Shown here piece by piece: positions 53,089 to 62,583 of a stretch of 64,000 nt of DNA. The translations under genes were made by a program, and so were the position numbers. The notes beneath the pieces were generated by a model that was not told the origin of the DNA, searched no databases, and saw only the letters and a program-made list of their open reading frames with translations. The stretch covers positions 609,645 through 673,644 of the forward strand of contig NZ_KB899040.1 of assembly GCF_000378005.1 (NCBI RefSeq). Reading direction: 5' to 3'. Positions within the stretch are counted from its first letter, which is position 1; each line of letters opens with the position of its first letter. The DNA is from Coprothermobacter platensis DSM 11748 (GTDB lineage: Bacteria > Coprothermobacterota > Coprothermobacteria > Coprothermobacterales > Coprothermobacteraceae).

Positions 53089-53768
53089 CGTTTAATCTCG
53101 TACAAAGCTATACTGAGAGCAACATGAACATTTAAGCTTTCAAAGTCTGTGGGGATATTGGCTGAGCTATCGCATAGCGCCATGACAGTTTTCCTTATTC
53201 CCTTGTCTTCAGAGCCGATAACCAATGCAATAGGACCTGATAAATCGTAGTTGTACACGGCTTCACCCTCGTGTGCATCCATGGCTATAATAGAAAATCC
53301 CTTTTCCTTAAGCCTCGGAATCACTTGCTTTATGTTCAAGCGCCATACATTACACTTGAGGGCAGCACCTCGGGAAACCTCCACAACCTTTGGCGTAATA
53401 GCTCCTGTATTATGGAGGTCGAGCAATACGTTAGGTGCTGAAAACGCCACAGCTGATCGGAAAATCGTACCTAAATTGGTTGCGTCGGTTACACCATCTA
53501 TTACAATAAGTGGATCTCCCACGTACTTTAGTTCATCCCAACCCAGATATTCCACTTCAGATGGTAAAAAGCCAACCCACTCTTTTTCAGGAAAAAACTC
53601 CTTGGGAACTGCAACAGTGGGTATGGGTCTGGTTTTTTCGATCTTGTTTATCAGTTCTTTCACTTTCTCCAACTTGTCAGTTCTGACCCATATTTTTTCC
53701 ACTTTACCTGCATCTAATGCTTCTTGTAAAGGATCCAAACCATACGACAATTCTTTTTTTAAGCTCAT
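53052..53768 (-). CDS. rlmB: SpoU/TrmH-family RNA 2'-O-methyltransferase (RlmB-like)
   Basis: 238-residue SPOUT methyltransferase. The three family motifs are visible: DGVTDATNLGTIFRSA, ALVIGSEDKGIRK and ESLNVHVALSIALYEIKRQR. The N-terminal substrate-binding part starts with a GLDPLQEAL segment. Position after cysS matches the cysS-(mrnC)-rlmB order of Firmicutes, supporting 23S rRNA methylation; no mrnC is present between them. Its 3' end overlaps the convergent pfkA gene. Confidence 0.87.
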   Translation of the reverse strand: MSLKKELSYGLDPLQEALDAGKVEKIWVRTDKLEKVKELINKIEKTRPIPTVAVPKEFFPEKEWVGFLPSEVEYLGWDELKYVGDPLIVIDGVTDATNLGTIFRSAVAFSAPNVLLDLHNTGAITPKVVEVSRGAALKCNVWRLNIKQVIPRLKEKGFSIIAMDAHEGEAVYNYDLSGPIALVIGSEDKGIRKTVMALCDSSANIPTDFESLNVHVALSIALYEIKRQRVFKSGSNIC

Positions 53769-53778
53769 TTAATACCAT

Positions 53779-55161
53779 CTACTCCTTTATCCATCGAGTT
53801 CCATTCTTTGTATCTTCAATAGTAATGCCATGCTTGCTCAATAAATTTCTTACAGAATCAGCTTCAAGGAACTTCTTTTCTTTCCTTAGTTCATTCCGTA
53901 AATCGACCAGATCTTGTACTAATGAATCGTCAAACTGGCTTTCTGGCAATAAGCGTAGTCCGAAGATATCTTCCATAGAGAATGCAAGGAAATCCCTTAT
54001 GAGAGAAGCTTCTTTTCTATTTACTTGATCAGTACTCAGCTGAGACATTACCCTGTGAACACATGATAATGCTCCTGCAGTGTTCAAATCTTCTTCCAAA
54101 TAACTAGTAAAGTCCTTCTTTACTTCCTCCAATACATTTACAACAAAATCGCGAATCTCCCCTTCTGTTGTTATCCAGTTCAAGCGTTCCTTGTAAGCCC
54201 TTATATTCTTTACCGTTGCATCGGCTTGAGCATATGATTCTGCAGAGAACGTAACAGCATCTCTGTAGTACGTAGATAAAAGTAAATACCTTAAAACGTC
54301 AGGATCATATTGTTCCATTATTTCTTGTGCGCCTATGAAGTTGCCTAAGCTTTTATGCATTTCTTCTTGCCCTATTCTGAGCATACCCGTGTGCATCCAG
54401 ATTTTAGCAAATGGTTTCTCACCCATGAGAGCTTCCGATTGGGCCCTTTCGTTTTCATGGTGGGGAAAAATTAAATCGGCTCCACCTCCGTGAAAGTCCA
54501 ACGGATAAGTACCAAATTTTATCGATATCACGCTACATTCAATGTGCCAACCAGGTCGTCCATCACCCCACGGACTATCCCACCATATATTATCGCTAGG
54601 TTTTCTCGCTTTCCAAATAGCAAAGTCCCTGGAGTCCTGTTTATATGGAGACGGTTCTATGCGAGCCTCCATCTGAGAGATGTCTTCCGCATTTCTTCCA
54701 GAGAGTATGCCATAGTCTGGGAATTTTCCCACAGAAAAATAGACTCCATCTGGTGTTACATAAGCATAATCACGTTGAATTAGCTTCTCGACGGCATCTA
54801 TAATATCAGGCATTACTTGTGATACACGGCCATATATATATAGCGGTTTGACGTTAAGATAGTCCATTAACCTGTAATACGCCCTTTCATATGTCTCTGC
54901 TAAAGCTAAAGGGTGCACAGAAAGCGCTTTTGAACGTTCGATAATTTTATCGTCTACATCCGTGAAGTTAGAAATAAAAACAGGTTTGTAGCCCATACTT
55001 TGAAGAAATCTTTGAAATAAATCGAAAACTAACGCTGTTCTAACATGCCCAAGATGAGGTTCATCATAAGGCGTAATGCCACATACATAACCGACAACAG
55101 AATCACCAGGTTTCTTATCTAGTTCAATAAGCCTACGACTTTCCGTATCATAAAGTCTCAT
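53779..55161 (-). CDS. cysS: Cysteinyl-tRNA synthetase
   Basis: Class I CysRS, 460 aa. The HIGH motif is PHLGH in a GYVCGITPYDEPHLGHVRT context with the first zinc Cys. GWHIECS and FPHHENERAQSEAL supply the other zinc ligands. The KMSKS loop reads EMHKSLGN, keeping only the last Lys-Ser. No T-box leader is present because the gene lies inside an operon, overlapping ispDF by four bases. Confidence 0.95.
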   Translation of the reverse strand: MRLYDTESRRLIELDKKPGDSVVGYVCGITPYDEPHLGHVRTALVFDLFQRFLQSMGYKPVFISNFTDVDDKIIERSKALSVHPLALAETYERAYYRLMDYLNVKPLYIYGRVSQVMPDIIDAVEKLIQRDYAYVTPDGVYFSVGKFPDYGILSGRNAEDISQMEARIEPSPYKQDSRDFAIWKARKPSDNIWWDSPWGDGRPGWHIECSVISIKFGTYPLDFHGGGADLIFPHHENERAQSEALMGEKPFAKIWMHTGMLRIGQEEMHKSLGNFIGAQEIMEQYDPDVLRYLLLSTYYRDAVTFSAESYAQADATVKNIRAYKERLNWITTEGEIRDFVVNVLEEVKKDFTSYLEEDLNTAGALSCVHRVMSQLSTDQVNRKEASLIRDFLAFSMEDIFGLRLLPESQFDDSLVQDLVDLRNELRKEKKFLEADSVRNLLSKHGITIEDTKNGTRWIKE

Positions 55162-56246
55162 AATTTCACCTCAAACGCATTTGTAAATGACACGCACACT
55201 ATACCATCTAAAGGTTTTCCAAACACATTTTCACTATGCGTTACAGATACGTGCACCTTCGCATTTAGAATGGAACTCAAATGATTTTCCATCAGCTTAA
55301 GCCATGGACCTAAACGAGGTTGATCTGCCAATAGAAGTACAGAAACATCGGAGACAGTGATATTCATTTCTTTTGCCATTAGCAAAACAGCATTCAATAT
55401 GTCTGTGGAGGGCTTGTTCTCCCATGTTTCATTATTTGGGAATAGAGTCCCTAAATCGCCTTTGCCAATCATCGACAGAATGCTTTCTGCCACAGCATGG
55501 ATCACCACATCACCATCGGTCCACGATTTCAAACCAACTACAGAATCAGTAATCTGCACGCCCCCTAATATTAGTGGGCAGGACGGATCAAAACGATGGA
55601 AATCCCAACCTATACCTGATGTTTTTTCAAACATCAAATCCCCAATAAAAATATCTCCAGGGAATGTGACTTTTAAATTCTTACGTTCTCCTTCTATGGT
55701 GTGTACTTTGAAGCCTAAATCCTGTGCCACACTAGCCTCATCGACATCTTCATTCGACGACTCCATAACAATTGACAGTGCTTCGTAAGTGAACCCTTGC
55801 GGAGTTTGAACACGAAGAATTCCATTTCTCGATAAAGGAACACTTTCCTCTCCGGCCATTTTTCTTAGAGCGTCTTCTATATCAATTACTGGCACAACAA
55901 CGGGATAAATGTCTAACCATGCTAGCACACGCTCGAACAGATCGTCACTAGCTAACGGACGAGCTGCATCATGGATAACAACTTTATCTACATCTGATAG
56001 CAACGCAAAACCATTCTTCACTGATTCTTTTCTCGTAAGGCCCGGAGGTGCTACTAAAAGTGACTTATCCTTAGGCTGCTCGTCAGAAACTATAACAATT
56101 TGGGCGAAAAGCTGCTTTAAGTAGGGAAGCCTCAATTCCCAATAATCCAATAACGAATAACCATGGAACACTGGAAGCGATGCTTTTCCTCTTCCTCCAG
56201 AAAAACGCTGTCCTTTGCCTCCCGCGACAAGAATCAGACCGTTCAT
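55158..56246 (-). CDS. ispDF: Bifunctional IspD-IspF (MEP cytidylyltransferase / MECDP synthase)
   Basis: Fused non-mevalonate pathway enzyme, 362 aa. IspD part (residues 1 to about 205): LVAGGKGQRF, LTRKESVKNG and VVIHDAARPL. IspF part (about 210 to the end): GIGWDFHRFD with two zinc ligands, TDGDVVIHA with the zinc His, GDLGTLFPN, and a C-terminal THSENVFG. In Bacillus these are separate adjacent genes at the same place. The fusion skips IspE, the enzyme acting between the two. It overlaps cysS and follows the PIN-TRAM gene after five bases. Confidence 0.95.
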   Translation of the reverse strand: MNGLILVAGGKGQRFSGGRGKASLPVFHGYSLLDYWELRLPYLKQLFAQIVIVSDEQPKDKSLLVAPPGLTRKESVKNGFALLSDVDKVVIHDAARPLASDDLFERVLAWLDIYPVVVPVIDIEDALRKMAGEESVPLSRNGILRVQTPQGFTYEALSIVMESSNEDVDEASVAQDLGFKVHTIEGERKNLKVTFPGDIFIGDLMFEKTSGIGWDFHRFDPSCPLILGGVQITDSVVGLKSWTDGDVVIHAVAESILSMIGKGDLGTLFPNNETWENKPSTDILNAVLLMAKEMNITVSDVSVLLLADQPRLGPWLKLMENHLSSILNAKVHVSVTHSENVFGKPLDGIVCVSFTNAFEVKL

Positions 56247-56251
56247 AGTTC

Positions 56252-57256
56252 TCAGTCAGCAACCTTTGTAAATATTATTTTCCCAGTATCGCTAACATGT
56301 ACATTGGTTACCACGACTCTAACTGTGCTGCCAATAAGGTCAGCAGCATCCTCTACGACGACCATGGTACCATCGTCGAGGAATCCCACACCTTGAGCTC
56401 TGATTTTTCCCTCCTTGACCACCTTTATTGTTAATTCATCTCCCACATTAATATTTGGCCGAAGTGCAACAAACACTTCGCTAAAGTTGATAACATCAGC
56501 ATTGTGTAAACGAGCAATTTTTGCCAAATTTGAATCAAGGGTGACAATTGTTGCTTTCTTATCACGAGCATATTGGATTAAAGCATCATCTACACCTTTT
56601 ACGCCTCTAGGAGTATATTCTACTAATGCCAAACGTTTACTGCTCTCCTTCATTTGTTCGAGAACTTTTAATGCCCTTTGTCCTTTGTCTCGTTTTACAG
56701 GATCTGTGCTATCAGCTAATTGCATAATTTCCTTCACAACGAAGGATGGCACCACTACTCTGCCTTTAAAAAGATCGAGATTGATCAATTCCAGGATACG
56801 TCCATCAACCAAAATAGAAGTATCCAAAACAAATTCTGGTTCCATTCCAATTATGTTTTCTCTTTTTTCCCTCGCTCGGTAAATAACAATGGCTCCCCAT
56901 ACAGCGATCACATCAAGAATAAGTAGAATGCCGACACCGAGCGCATATTCCCCAGCATAAATAAGTGGGATGAGTATAGGAACACCCACAACATTAGCTA
57001 ATATGATGCCTATACCGATGTATTGAAACTGCTGAAACGGAAATGTAGCTGCTCGCTGAAATGCTTGCTCAAACCACTTATCAAAAACTGAGCGGCACGA
57101 ATAACCGACAGCCAAAGATACGATCGCTGTCGTTCCTAAAATTATTAGGTTGTGGCTATTGAGGAACCGCACAGGAAAAAGACGCTCCACAGCATAGAGC
57201 GCAATAAAAACAACAATGGAATAAAACATTCCTCTAAAAAAACGTAAAATACGCAC
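56252..57256 (-). CDS. PIN-TRAM domain membrane protein (YacL family)
   Basis: About 334 aa. Four hydrophobic helices occupy roughly residues 8-130, then a PIN nuclease-like domain (EFVLDTSILVDGRI, ending VVTLDSNLAKIARLHNADVINFSE) with acidic metal-binding residues, and a C-terminal TRAM domain (VGDELTIKVVKEGKIRAQGVGFLDDGTMVVVEDA). I choose GTG at 57256, six bases after GAGGTG; a GTG nine bases earlier overlaps that site. It lies between radA and ispDF as in Firmicutes. Biological role unclear; RNA cleavage at the membrane is inferred from the domains. Confidence 0.92.
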   Translation of the reverse strand: MRILRFFRGMFYSIVVFIALYAVERLFPVRFLNSHNLIILGTTAIVSLAVGYSCRSVFDKWFEQAFQRAATFPFQQFQYIGIGIILANVVGVPILIPLIYAGEYALGVGILLILDVIAVWGAIVIYRAREKRENIIGMEPEFVLDTSILVDGRILELINLDLFKGRVVVPSFVVKEIMQLADSTDPVKRDKGQRALKVLEQMKESSKRLALVEYTPRGVKGVDDALIQYARDKKATIVTLDSNLAKIARLHNADVINFSEVFVALRPNINVGDELTIKVVKEGKIRAQGVGFLDDGTMVVVEDAADLIGSTVRVVVTNVHVSDTGKIIFTKVAD

Positions 57257-57276
57257 AAAAATCACCTCACAAAAGG

Positions 57277-58482
57277 TTAAAAGAGTTCTTTTATTAATTC
57301 TACAACAGTGGAGGCTTTAGTTCTAATAAGGGAAGCGCTCTGAGATATCTTTGGGTTTTGCTGAGGAATCAGTATGCCACCTGTGAGAAGAATTTCTCCG
57401 TAAACGAGAACATTCTGAGAAACAGCGCGCTCTTTTAAACTCGAATATATCGCAGCCACGATGGCCGCGTCTATACCGTAATCATTCACAAAAAAATCTG
57501 TTGTGATGTCCACGTAGACATCATACTTGTACATAGGTATTTTTAAGTATTTTTGCATTACCGCGGTAAGTAACAAAAGTCTACTGTTAGGATAGCGAGA
57601 ACTTATCCTTCTGGGCATCTGGCCATAAGATTCTGTAACCAAGGCATGAACTTGAACAAACTCAAAATGCGTTCCTGTGTTTACAGCACTTACTACTAAA
57701 CCTGGCTCCGATACTGACTGTTGGATACTGATTGTTGAGGGATTCAAACCATGCTCTGACATTTCCAGCAGTACCTGATCTGTGCTTGGACCGAAACGGT
57801 TCTTTACCAATTTTAAAAGCCGCTTATTACCCGTACGCTCTCCTTCAAGATATAAAACTACATCTACCATATGTTCAATCGTTCGTGGGCCAGCAATTAT
57901 ACCCTCTTTTGTGACATGGGCCACAATTATCACGCAGCAGTTAACTTCTTTAGAGAACCTAACAAGTTTTGATGCTACATCTTTTACCGTAACAGGCGAA
58001 CCAGGTGCACCATCACTTCCATAGGTTATGGTCTGAAGGCTATCAACACAAATAATATCGTAACCACCTAAGTCAACATCATTTAGGTCTCCTGCTGAAA
58101 CGATGTTTGGCAAATGAATCCCAAGCCTCTCAGCTCGTTTTGTGACTTGGTTTTCAGTTTCTTCGGAAGTAACATAAAGAACTTTACCATCAACAGACCC
58201 CAGCAATTGTAATGCCAATGTGGATTTTCCTATACCAGGTTCCCCGCCAAGGAGCATGACTGAACCGCTTTGAAATCCCCCACCTAAAACTGCATTCAAC
58301 TCATCTAAGAAAGTTGGAATAACACGAACAGGCATAGGTTGATAAACATTCCTTGAGGTTTCAATTTCCGAGGTTTTACGCTCAATAAAAGTACCAAAGT
58401 GACCGCACTGCGGGCACTTCCCCAATTTTACAGAGGAAACATACCCGCAGTCGGTGCATTCATATTGTACCTTGTTGCTCAA
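57277..58482 (-). CDS. radA: DNA repair protein RadA (Sms)
   Basis: 401 aa, shorter than the usual 450. An N-terminal zinc finger (CTDC and CPQC) is followed by a RecA-like ATPase with Walker A GGEPGIGKST and the RadA motif KNRFG. A Lon-like C-terminal domain is present but abbreviated after GEILLTGGI. RadA promotes branch migration in recombination. The start is TTG, overlapping the clpC stop by four bases. disA, usually next in Firmicutes, is missing. Confidence 0.94.
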   Translation of the reverse strand: MSNKVQYECTDCGYVSSVKLGKCPQCGHFGTFIERKTSEIETSRNVYQPMPVRVIPTFLDELNAVLGGGFQSGSVMLLGGEPGIGKSTLALQLLGSVDGKVLYVTSEETENQVTKRAERLGIHLPNIVSAGDLNDVDLGGYDIICVDSLQTITYGSDGAPGSPVTVKDVASKLVRFSKEVNCCVIIVAHVTKEGIIAGPRTIEHMVDVVLYLEGERTGNKRLLKLVKNRFGPSTDQVLLEMSEHGLNPSTISIQQSVSEPGLVVSAVNTGTHFEFVQVHALVTESYGQMPRRISSRYPNSRLLLLTAVMQKYLKIPMYKYDVYVDITTDFFVNDYGIDAAIVAAIYSSLKERAVSQNVLVYGEILLTGGILIPQQNPKISQSASLIRTKASTVVELIKELF

Positions 58483-60896
58483 ACTCTGCTTACTTCTCCG
58501 TTGGGTACAGGATTGATTATCGTTGAGCCATCTTCATAGTCCATCATAAGTGTTCCTGTTACATTTTCCCGCTGAAGCATGTATTCAGCCAATGGGTCTT
58601 TAACTAACCGTTGAATGGCCCGTCTTAAAGGCCGTGCTCCAAAGCGAGGCTCATAACCTTCTTTTATAATCTGCTCCAGCAATCTATCAGAAATTTTTAC
58701 GGCGATATTCTGCGAACGAATTTGTTTGTTGAGTTCGTCGACCATGATACCCACAATCTGGCGGAGATCATCATTGGTGAGATGATGGAACACTACAACC
58801 TCGTCTATTCTATTTAAAAACTCTGGCTTGAAAAACTTCTTAACTGCGTCCATTACTAAGTTTTCCATATTTTCAAACTTTTCTTCGTTCTTCAAAAATC
58901 CGATAGTTGCCCCAGCACTTATATCTCTACTACCAAGGTTCGATGTCATTATTATGATAGTGTTCCTGAAATCAACAACTCGTCCCTGCCCATCTGTAAG
59001 GCGTCCGTCCTCGAATATCTGAAGCAAAATGTCAAAAACATCAGGATGAGCTTTTTCTATTTCATCAAGTAACACAATGCTATGTGGTTTCCTACGCACA
59101 GCTTCAGTAAGCTGTCCGCCCTCTTCGTAACCAACGTATCCTGGAGGAGCACCCACTAATCGGCTAACATTGAATTTTTCCATATACTCCGACATATCAA
59201 TGCGAACCAAAGCTTCTTCTTCACCGAACATGAATTCTGCTAACGCACGAGCGAGCTCTGTTTTGCCTACACCTGTAGGGCCAAGAAACAAAAACACTCC
59301 TATGGGGCGACGATCATCTTGCAAACCAGTACGACTTCTGCGTATGGCCTTCGCAACAGCAGATACGGCCTCATTTTGCCCCACAATGCGCTTATGTAGA
59401 TAATCTTCAATCTCAAGAAGTTTCTTCTTGTCATCTAAACGCAGTTTTGCCACAGGTATGCCTGTCCACGATGAGATCGTGTAAGCCACATCGTCAAAGG
59501 AAACAGTGGGTTGATTCTCATCCATGCTACGTTCATACAACCAGATCTCTTCCATTCTTGAATATTCTTCCTTAAGCGATTTCTCTTTATCACGTAAAGA
59601 AGCTGCTTCTTCAAACTGCTGAGAATCTATTGCCAGTTGTTTCTGCAAACGAACTTTTTCAATCTCATCTAAGAGAGCTCGAAGGTTGCTAGGCAATACT
59701 TCATTAGCTAGACGAACCTTAGCAGCGGTTTCATCAAGAGCATCAATAGCCTTATCAGGCAAGAAACGCTCCTTTACATACTTTTTTGTTAGCACAACGG
59801 CAGCATCAATAGCATCATCAGCTATTTTTACATTATGGAATTTCTCATAAATTGGTCTTAACCCTTCGAGAATCTTATGAGTTTCTTCCTCGTTGGTTTC
59901 TTCCACTTGTACTGGCTGGAATCTGCGCTCAAAAGCAGGATCGCGTTCTATGTACTTTCTATAGTCATCATAAGTTGTAGCACCGATTACTTTGATTTCG
60001 CCACGAGCCAATGATGGTTTTAATATTGAAGCCGCATCTATCGCTCCTTCAGCAGCACCAGCACCAATAACGGTGTGAATTTCATCAATGAACAGAATTA
60101 CCTGCCCATTAGTTCTTTTTACCTCATCCAGGATCTTTTTCATCCGTTCTTCAAATTCTCCTCTATACTTTGTGCCAGCAACAATAGAGGAAATATCCAG
60201 TTGAACCACACGTTTCTTTTTAAGCGAATAAGGAACTTTACCTGAAGCTATTCGCTCTGCCAAACCTTCAACTATTGCCGTTTTACCTACTCCAGGCTCT
60301 CCGAGTAAAATTGGGTTGTTCTTGATTCTTCGGCTGAGTATTTCAATAACTCTGTTTAGTTCATTTTCTCTACCAATGACAGGATCAAGTTTACCTTTCT
60401 CCGCCAAAGATACCAAGTCCTTTGAAAACTTATCCAGAACTGGTGTCTTTGTTTTTCCTTTTTCTTCGGGTTCCTGTTCTCCCATTTCCATTACTTTTCT
60501 GCGAACGTCGTCATAAAAAACGCCATTTTCATTCAGAATTGAGCTGACCCTTGACGGTTCTTTAAGAATAGCCATGAGCAAGTGCTCTGTTCCTACATAC
60601 GAATGGGCAAGTTTCCTTGCTTCCTCGCTGGCAGTGTCAAGTAATCTTCTTGCCTCGCTGGAAAGTTCTGGATACTGCAAACTAGATGCCATGGGCATAG
60701 GAATATCTTCTATGGCACTTCTTATAGCGTCGGGATCCGCGCCTATCGAATCGATAATAGAATAAGCACGGGTATCCTCATTTAGTAAAGCAAGTACTAT
60801 ATGTTCACGCCCTACGAAGCTACTGTTTAAACGCCTTGCTTCTTCTTGAGCATCTTTTAACGCTTTTCTTGCTTCTTCAGAAAATCTAATAAACAA
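58479..60896 (-). CDS. clpC: ATP-dependent Clp protease ATP-binding subunit ClpC
   Basis: Two-NBD unfoldase, 805 aa. Clp_N repeats (HIVLALLNED and HLLMAILKEPS) occupy residues 1-145. NBD1 has GEPGVGKTA and LFIDEIHT, the short UVR middle region contains QQFEEAASLRDKEKSLKEEY, and NBD2 has [10 protein letters not shown] and LLDEIEKAHPD. After TSNLG the loop contains ATIGF, the IGF tripeptide used to dock on ClpP. The start is TTG after AAGGAGGG. The gene lies between trxB and radA; the regulators ctsR, mcsA and mcsB are absent. Confidence 0.95.
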   Translation of the reverse strand: MFIRFSEEARKALKDAQEEARRLNSSFVGREHIVLALLNEDTRAYSIIDSIGADPDAIRSAIEDIPMPMASSLQYPELSSEARRLLDTASEEARKLAHSYVGTEHLLMAILKEPSRVSSILNENGVFYDDVRRKVMEMGEQEPEEKGKTKTPVLDKFSKDLVSLAEKGKLDPVIGRENELNRVIEILSRRIKNNPILLGEPGVGKTAIVEGLAERIASGKVPYSLKKKRVVQLDISSIVAGTKYRGEFEERMKKILDEVKRTNGQVILFIDEIHTVIGAGAAEGAIDAASILKPSLARGEIKVIGATTYDDYRKYIERDPAFERRFQPVQVEETNEEETHKILEGLRPIYEKFHNVKIADDAIDAAVVLTKKYVKERFLPDKAIDALDETAAKVRLANEVLPSNLRALLDEIEKVRLQKQLAIDSQQFEEAASLRDKEKSLKEEYSRMEEIWLYERSMDENQPTVSFDDVAYTISSWTGIPVAKLRLDDKKKLLEIEDYLHKRIVGQNEAVSAVAKAIRRSRTGLQDDRRPIGVFLFLGPTGVGKTELARALAEFMFGEEEALVRIDMSEYMEKFNVSRLVGAPPGYVGYEEGGQLTEAVRRKPHSIVLLDEIEKAHPDVFDILLQIFEDGRLTDGQGRVVDFRNTIIIMTSNLGSRDISAGATIGFLKNEEKFENMENLVMDAVKKFFKPEFLNRIDEVVVFHHLTNDDLRQIVGIMVDELNKQIRSQNIAVKISDRLLEQIIKEGYEPRFGARPLRRAIQRLVKDPLAEYMLQRENVTGTLMMDYEDGSTIINPVPNGEVSRV

Positions 60897-60910
60897 CCTT
60901 TACCCTCCTT

Positions 60911-61846
60911 TTATGTACCTAACTCATTTATGTATTCGAAGACGCTTTGTGCAGCAATTGCTCCATCTGCTGCTGCTGTCACTATTTGTCCTAATGCACC
61001 ATGTCTTATATCACCTGCTGCAAATAATCCTTTTTTAGACGTCTTCATTTCTTCGTCAGTTTTTATATACCCATTTTCGTCCAAATCTACCAAATCCTTA
61101 ACCATTTGAGTATTAGGTACATGTCCTACTTGCACAAAAACACCATCAACTGGCAATGTTGTTTCCTTTCCTGATTCTAAGTTTTTAAGCACTATGCCTT
61201 CTACTTTTTTTTCACCCAGCACTTCAGAGACAACACTATTCAGTATGAGCTGGATTTTGCCGTTTTGAGAAACCCTATCAACAAGAACTTTTTCCGCTCT
61301 AAAAGCATTTCTTCTATGGATTAGGTAAACTTTGCTCGCTATATTGGCTAAGTATTCAGCACTAGAGAAAGCAGAACTTCCGCCTCCAATAACAGCAACC
61401 GTTCTATTTCTAAAAAAGGCACCATCACACGTCGCACAATATGAAACGCCTCTGCCTATCAATTGCGATTCTCCAGGTACATTTAAATGCTTATAGTTTA
61501 CTCCCATGGACAAAATGATTGCCTTTGCGTAGAGCATGTCAAGTCCGTGAAGGGTAAACATACCATTCCTACCGTTTTCTTCAATGCTCTCGACTCGCTC
61601 ATTGATAAGAACAGCGCCGACGTTCTCAACATGGCGTCTCAAACGTTCTCCCAATTCAAGACCTTCAACCCCATCTGGGAAACCTGGATAATTCTCAATT
61701 AATGAGGCAGAACTCACTATACCTCCGAACACACCATCATAAACGACTCCTACTCTTAACCCATTGCGAGCCGCATATATAGATGCCGTTGCGCCAGCAG
61801 GTCCTCCCCCTATTATAAGCACATCAAATTCATTTGTCGTTGTCAT
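60911..61846 (-). CDS. trxB: Thioredoxin reductase
   Basis: FAD/NAD(P)H-dependent reductase of thioredoxin, 311 aa. The FAD site is GGGPAGATAS (13-22), the redox pair C137/C140 is in CATCDG, the second dinucleotide loop is GGGSSAFSSAEYL, and HRRNAFRA contains the residues that bind NADPH phosphate in the family. The C-terminal FAD block AAGDIRHG is intact. GAGGTGG precedes the ATG. It overlaps the DUF501 gene by 17 bp and precedes clpC by 14 bp. Confidence 0.95.
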   Translation of the reverse strand: MTTTNEFDVLIIGGGPAGATASIYAARNGLRVGVVYDGVFGGIVSSASLIENYPGFPDGVEGLELGERLRRHVENVGAVLINERVESIEENGRNGMFTLHGLDMLYAKAIILSMGVNYKHLNVPGESQLIGRGVSYCATCDGAFFRNRTVAVIGGGSSAFSSAEYLANIASKVYLIHRRNAFRAEKVLVDRVSQNGKIQLILNSVVSEVLGEKKVEGIVLKNLESGKETTLPVDGVFVQVGHVPNTQMVKDLVDLDENGYIKTDEEMKTSKKGLFAAGDIRHGALGQIVTAAADGAIAAQSVFEYINELGT

Positions 61847-62330
61847 ACGCCACCTCGCATACTATACTTTCGCAGTATGTATTTCCAATTACGTTAATTA
61901 TGTATTGCCCGGAACTGCCTTTATGAGAAACAAGATACCATGCCATGAGTGCATGTAGGCATTTAAAGGTCATCGGTTTCTTACTCCCTCCAATAAAAAC
62001 TTGCTCAGAGAAACCTTTAGCTTGTAAGTAGGTGGAAAAGGCAAGTTCACTATTCAGTTCTTCTTTTCTTGCATGCTCATCAACATTGATACCATTAATG
62101 ATAATATGTTTGATACTTCCGCTCTCTATTTTGGATACTTGCTCTCGCAAAAAAGGACAGGTGAGCCAAAAAACGGTGGGAAATGGTGTCCCATCTTCAA
62201 AAAACGGTTCCGTTTCTAAAACCATCGGATAACCGTAAGGGCAAAACACCCTGGGAAACCATGTCCCACGTGGTTTACGGCCCAATTGGCATCTAATGAC
62301 CGAATCTAATGACCGTGGCACCGTCAACAT
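61830..62330 (-). CDS. DUF501 family protein
   Basis: 166 aa protein of unknown function with the DUF501 pattern: QLGRKPRGTW, VFCPYGYPMVLETEP, DGTPFPTVFWLTCPFL and C-terminal MTFKCLHALMAWYLV. Conserved Cys residues (VFCP, LTCP, FKCLH, then two more near the end) suggest metal or redox chemistry, but this is inference. The pairing with a DivIC/FtsB-like gene directly upstream also occurs in Actinobacteria. It overlaps that gene by 38 bp within a 13 bp tandem duplication; the exact start is unsure, since no ribosome site is clear. Confidence 0.8.
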   Translation of the reverse strand: MLTVPRSLDSVIRCQLGRKPRGTWFPRVFCPYGYPMVLETEPFFEDGTPFPTVFWLTCPFLREQVSKIESGSIKHIIINGINVDEHARKEELNSELAFSTYLQAKGFSEQVFIGGSKKPMTFKCLHALMAWYLVSHKGSSGQYIINVIGNTYCESIVCEVAYDNDK

Positions 62331-62583
62331 CGGTTTTTAAAACATCAACCTGTATTTTTTCATTGTAATATTCACTATTTACGAATAGCATCTCACTCTG
62401 CAATGTCTTTTTTTGGCTCTGTAAGCTTTGTAGTGAACTATTCAGGTCACGTACTTGGCTTTGTACAGACAAGCATGCAAAAGACAACAGAACCAACATT
62501 ATTCCCAAAGTAATGGCGGTTGTCATAAGAACTTTCACACTGTGCCTTATTTTTAATTCTGCATCACTGTACGTAGTGCCCAT
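62293..62583 (-). CDS. DivIC/FtsB-like septum formation protein
   Basis: 96-residue bitopic protein: short cytoplasmic head, one membrane helix (ITLGIMLVLLSFACLSV, about residues 24-40), then a coiled coil rich in Leu, Gln and Ser (residues 42-75). Size and topology match the FtsB/DivIC family of divisome scaffolds. Assignment rests on architecture and on its position before DUF501, not on strong motifs. It overlaps pyk by 20 bp. Confidence 0.65.
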   Translation of the reverse strand: MGTTYSDAELKIRHSVKVLMTTAITLGIMLVLLSFACLSVQSQVRDLNSSLQSLQSQKKTLQSEMLFVNSEYYNEKIQVDVLKTDVDGATVIRFGH

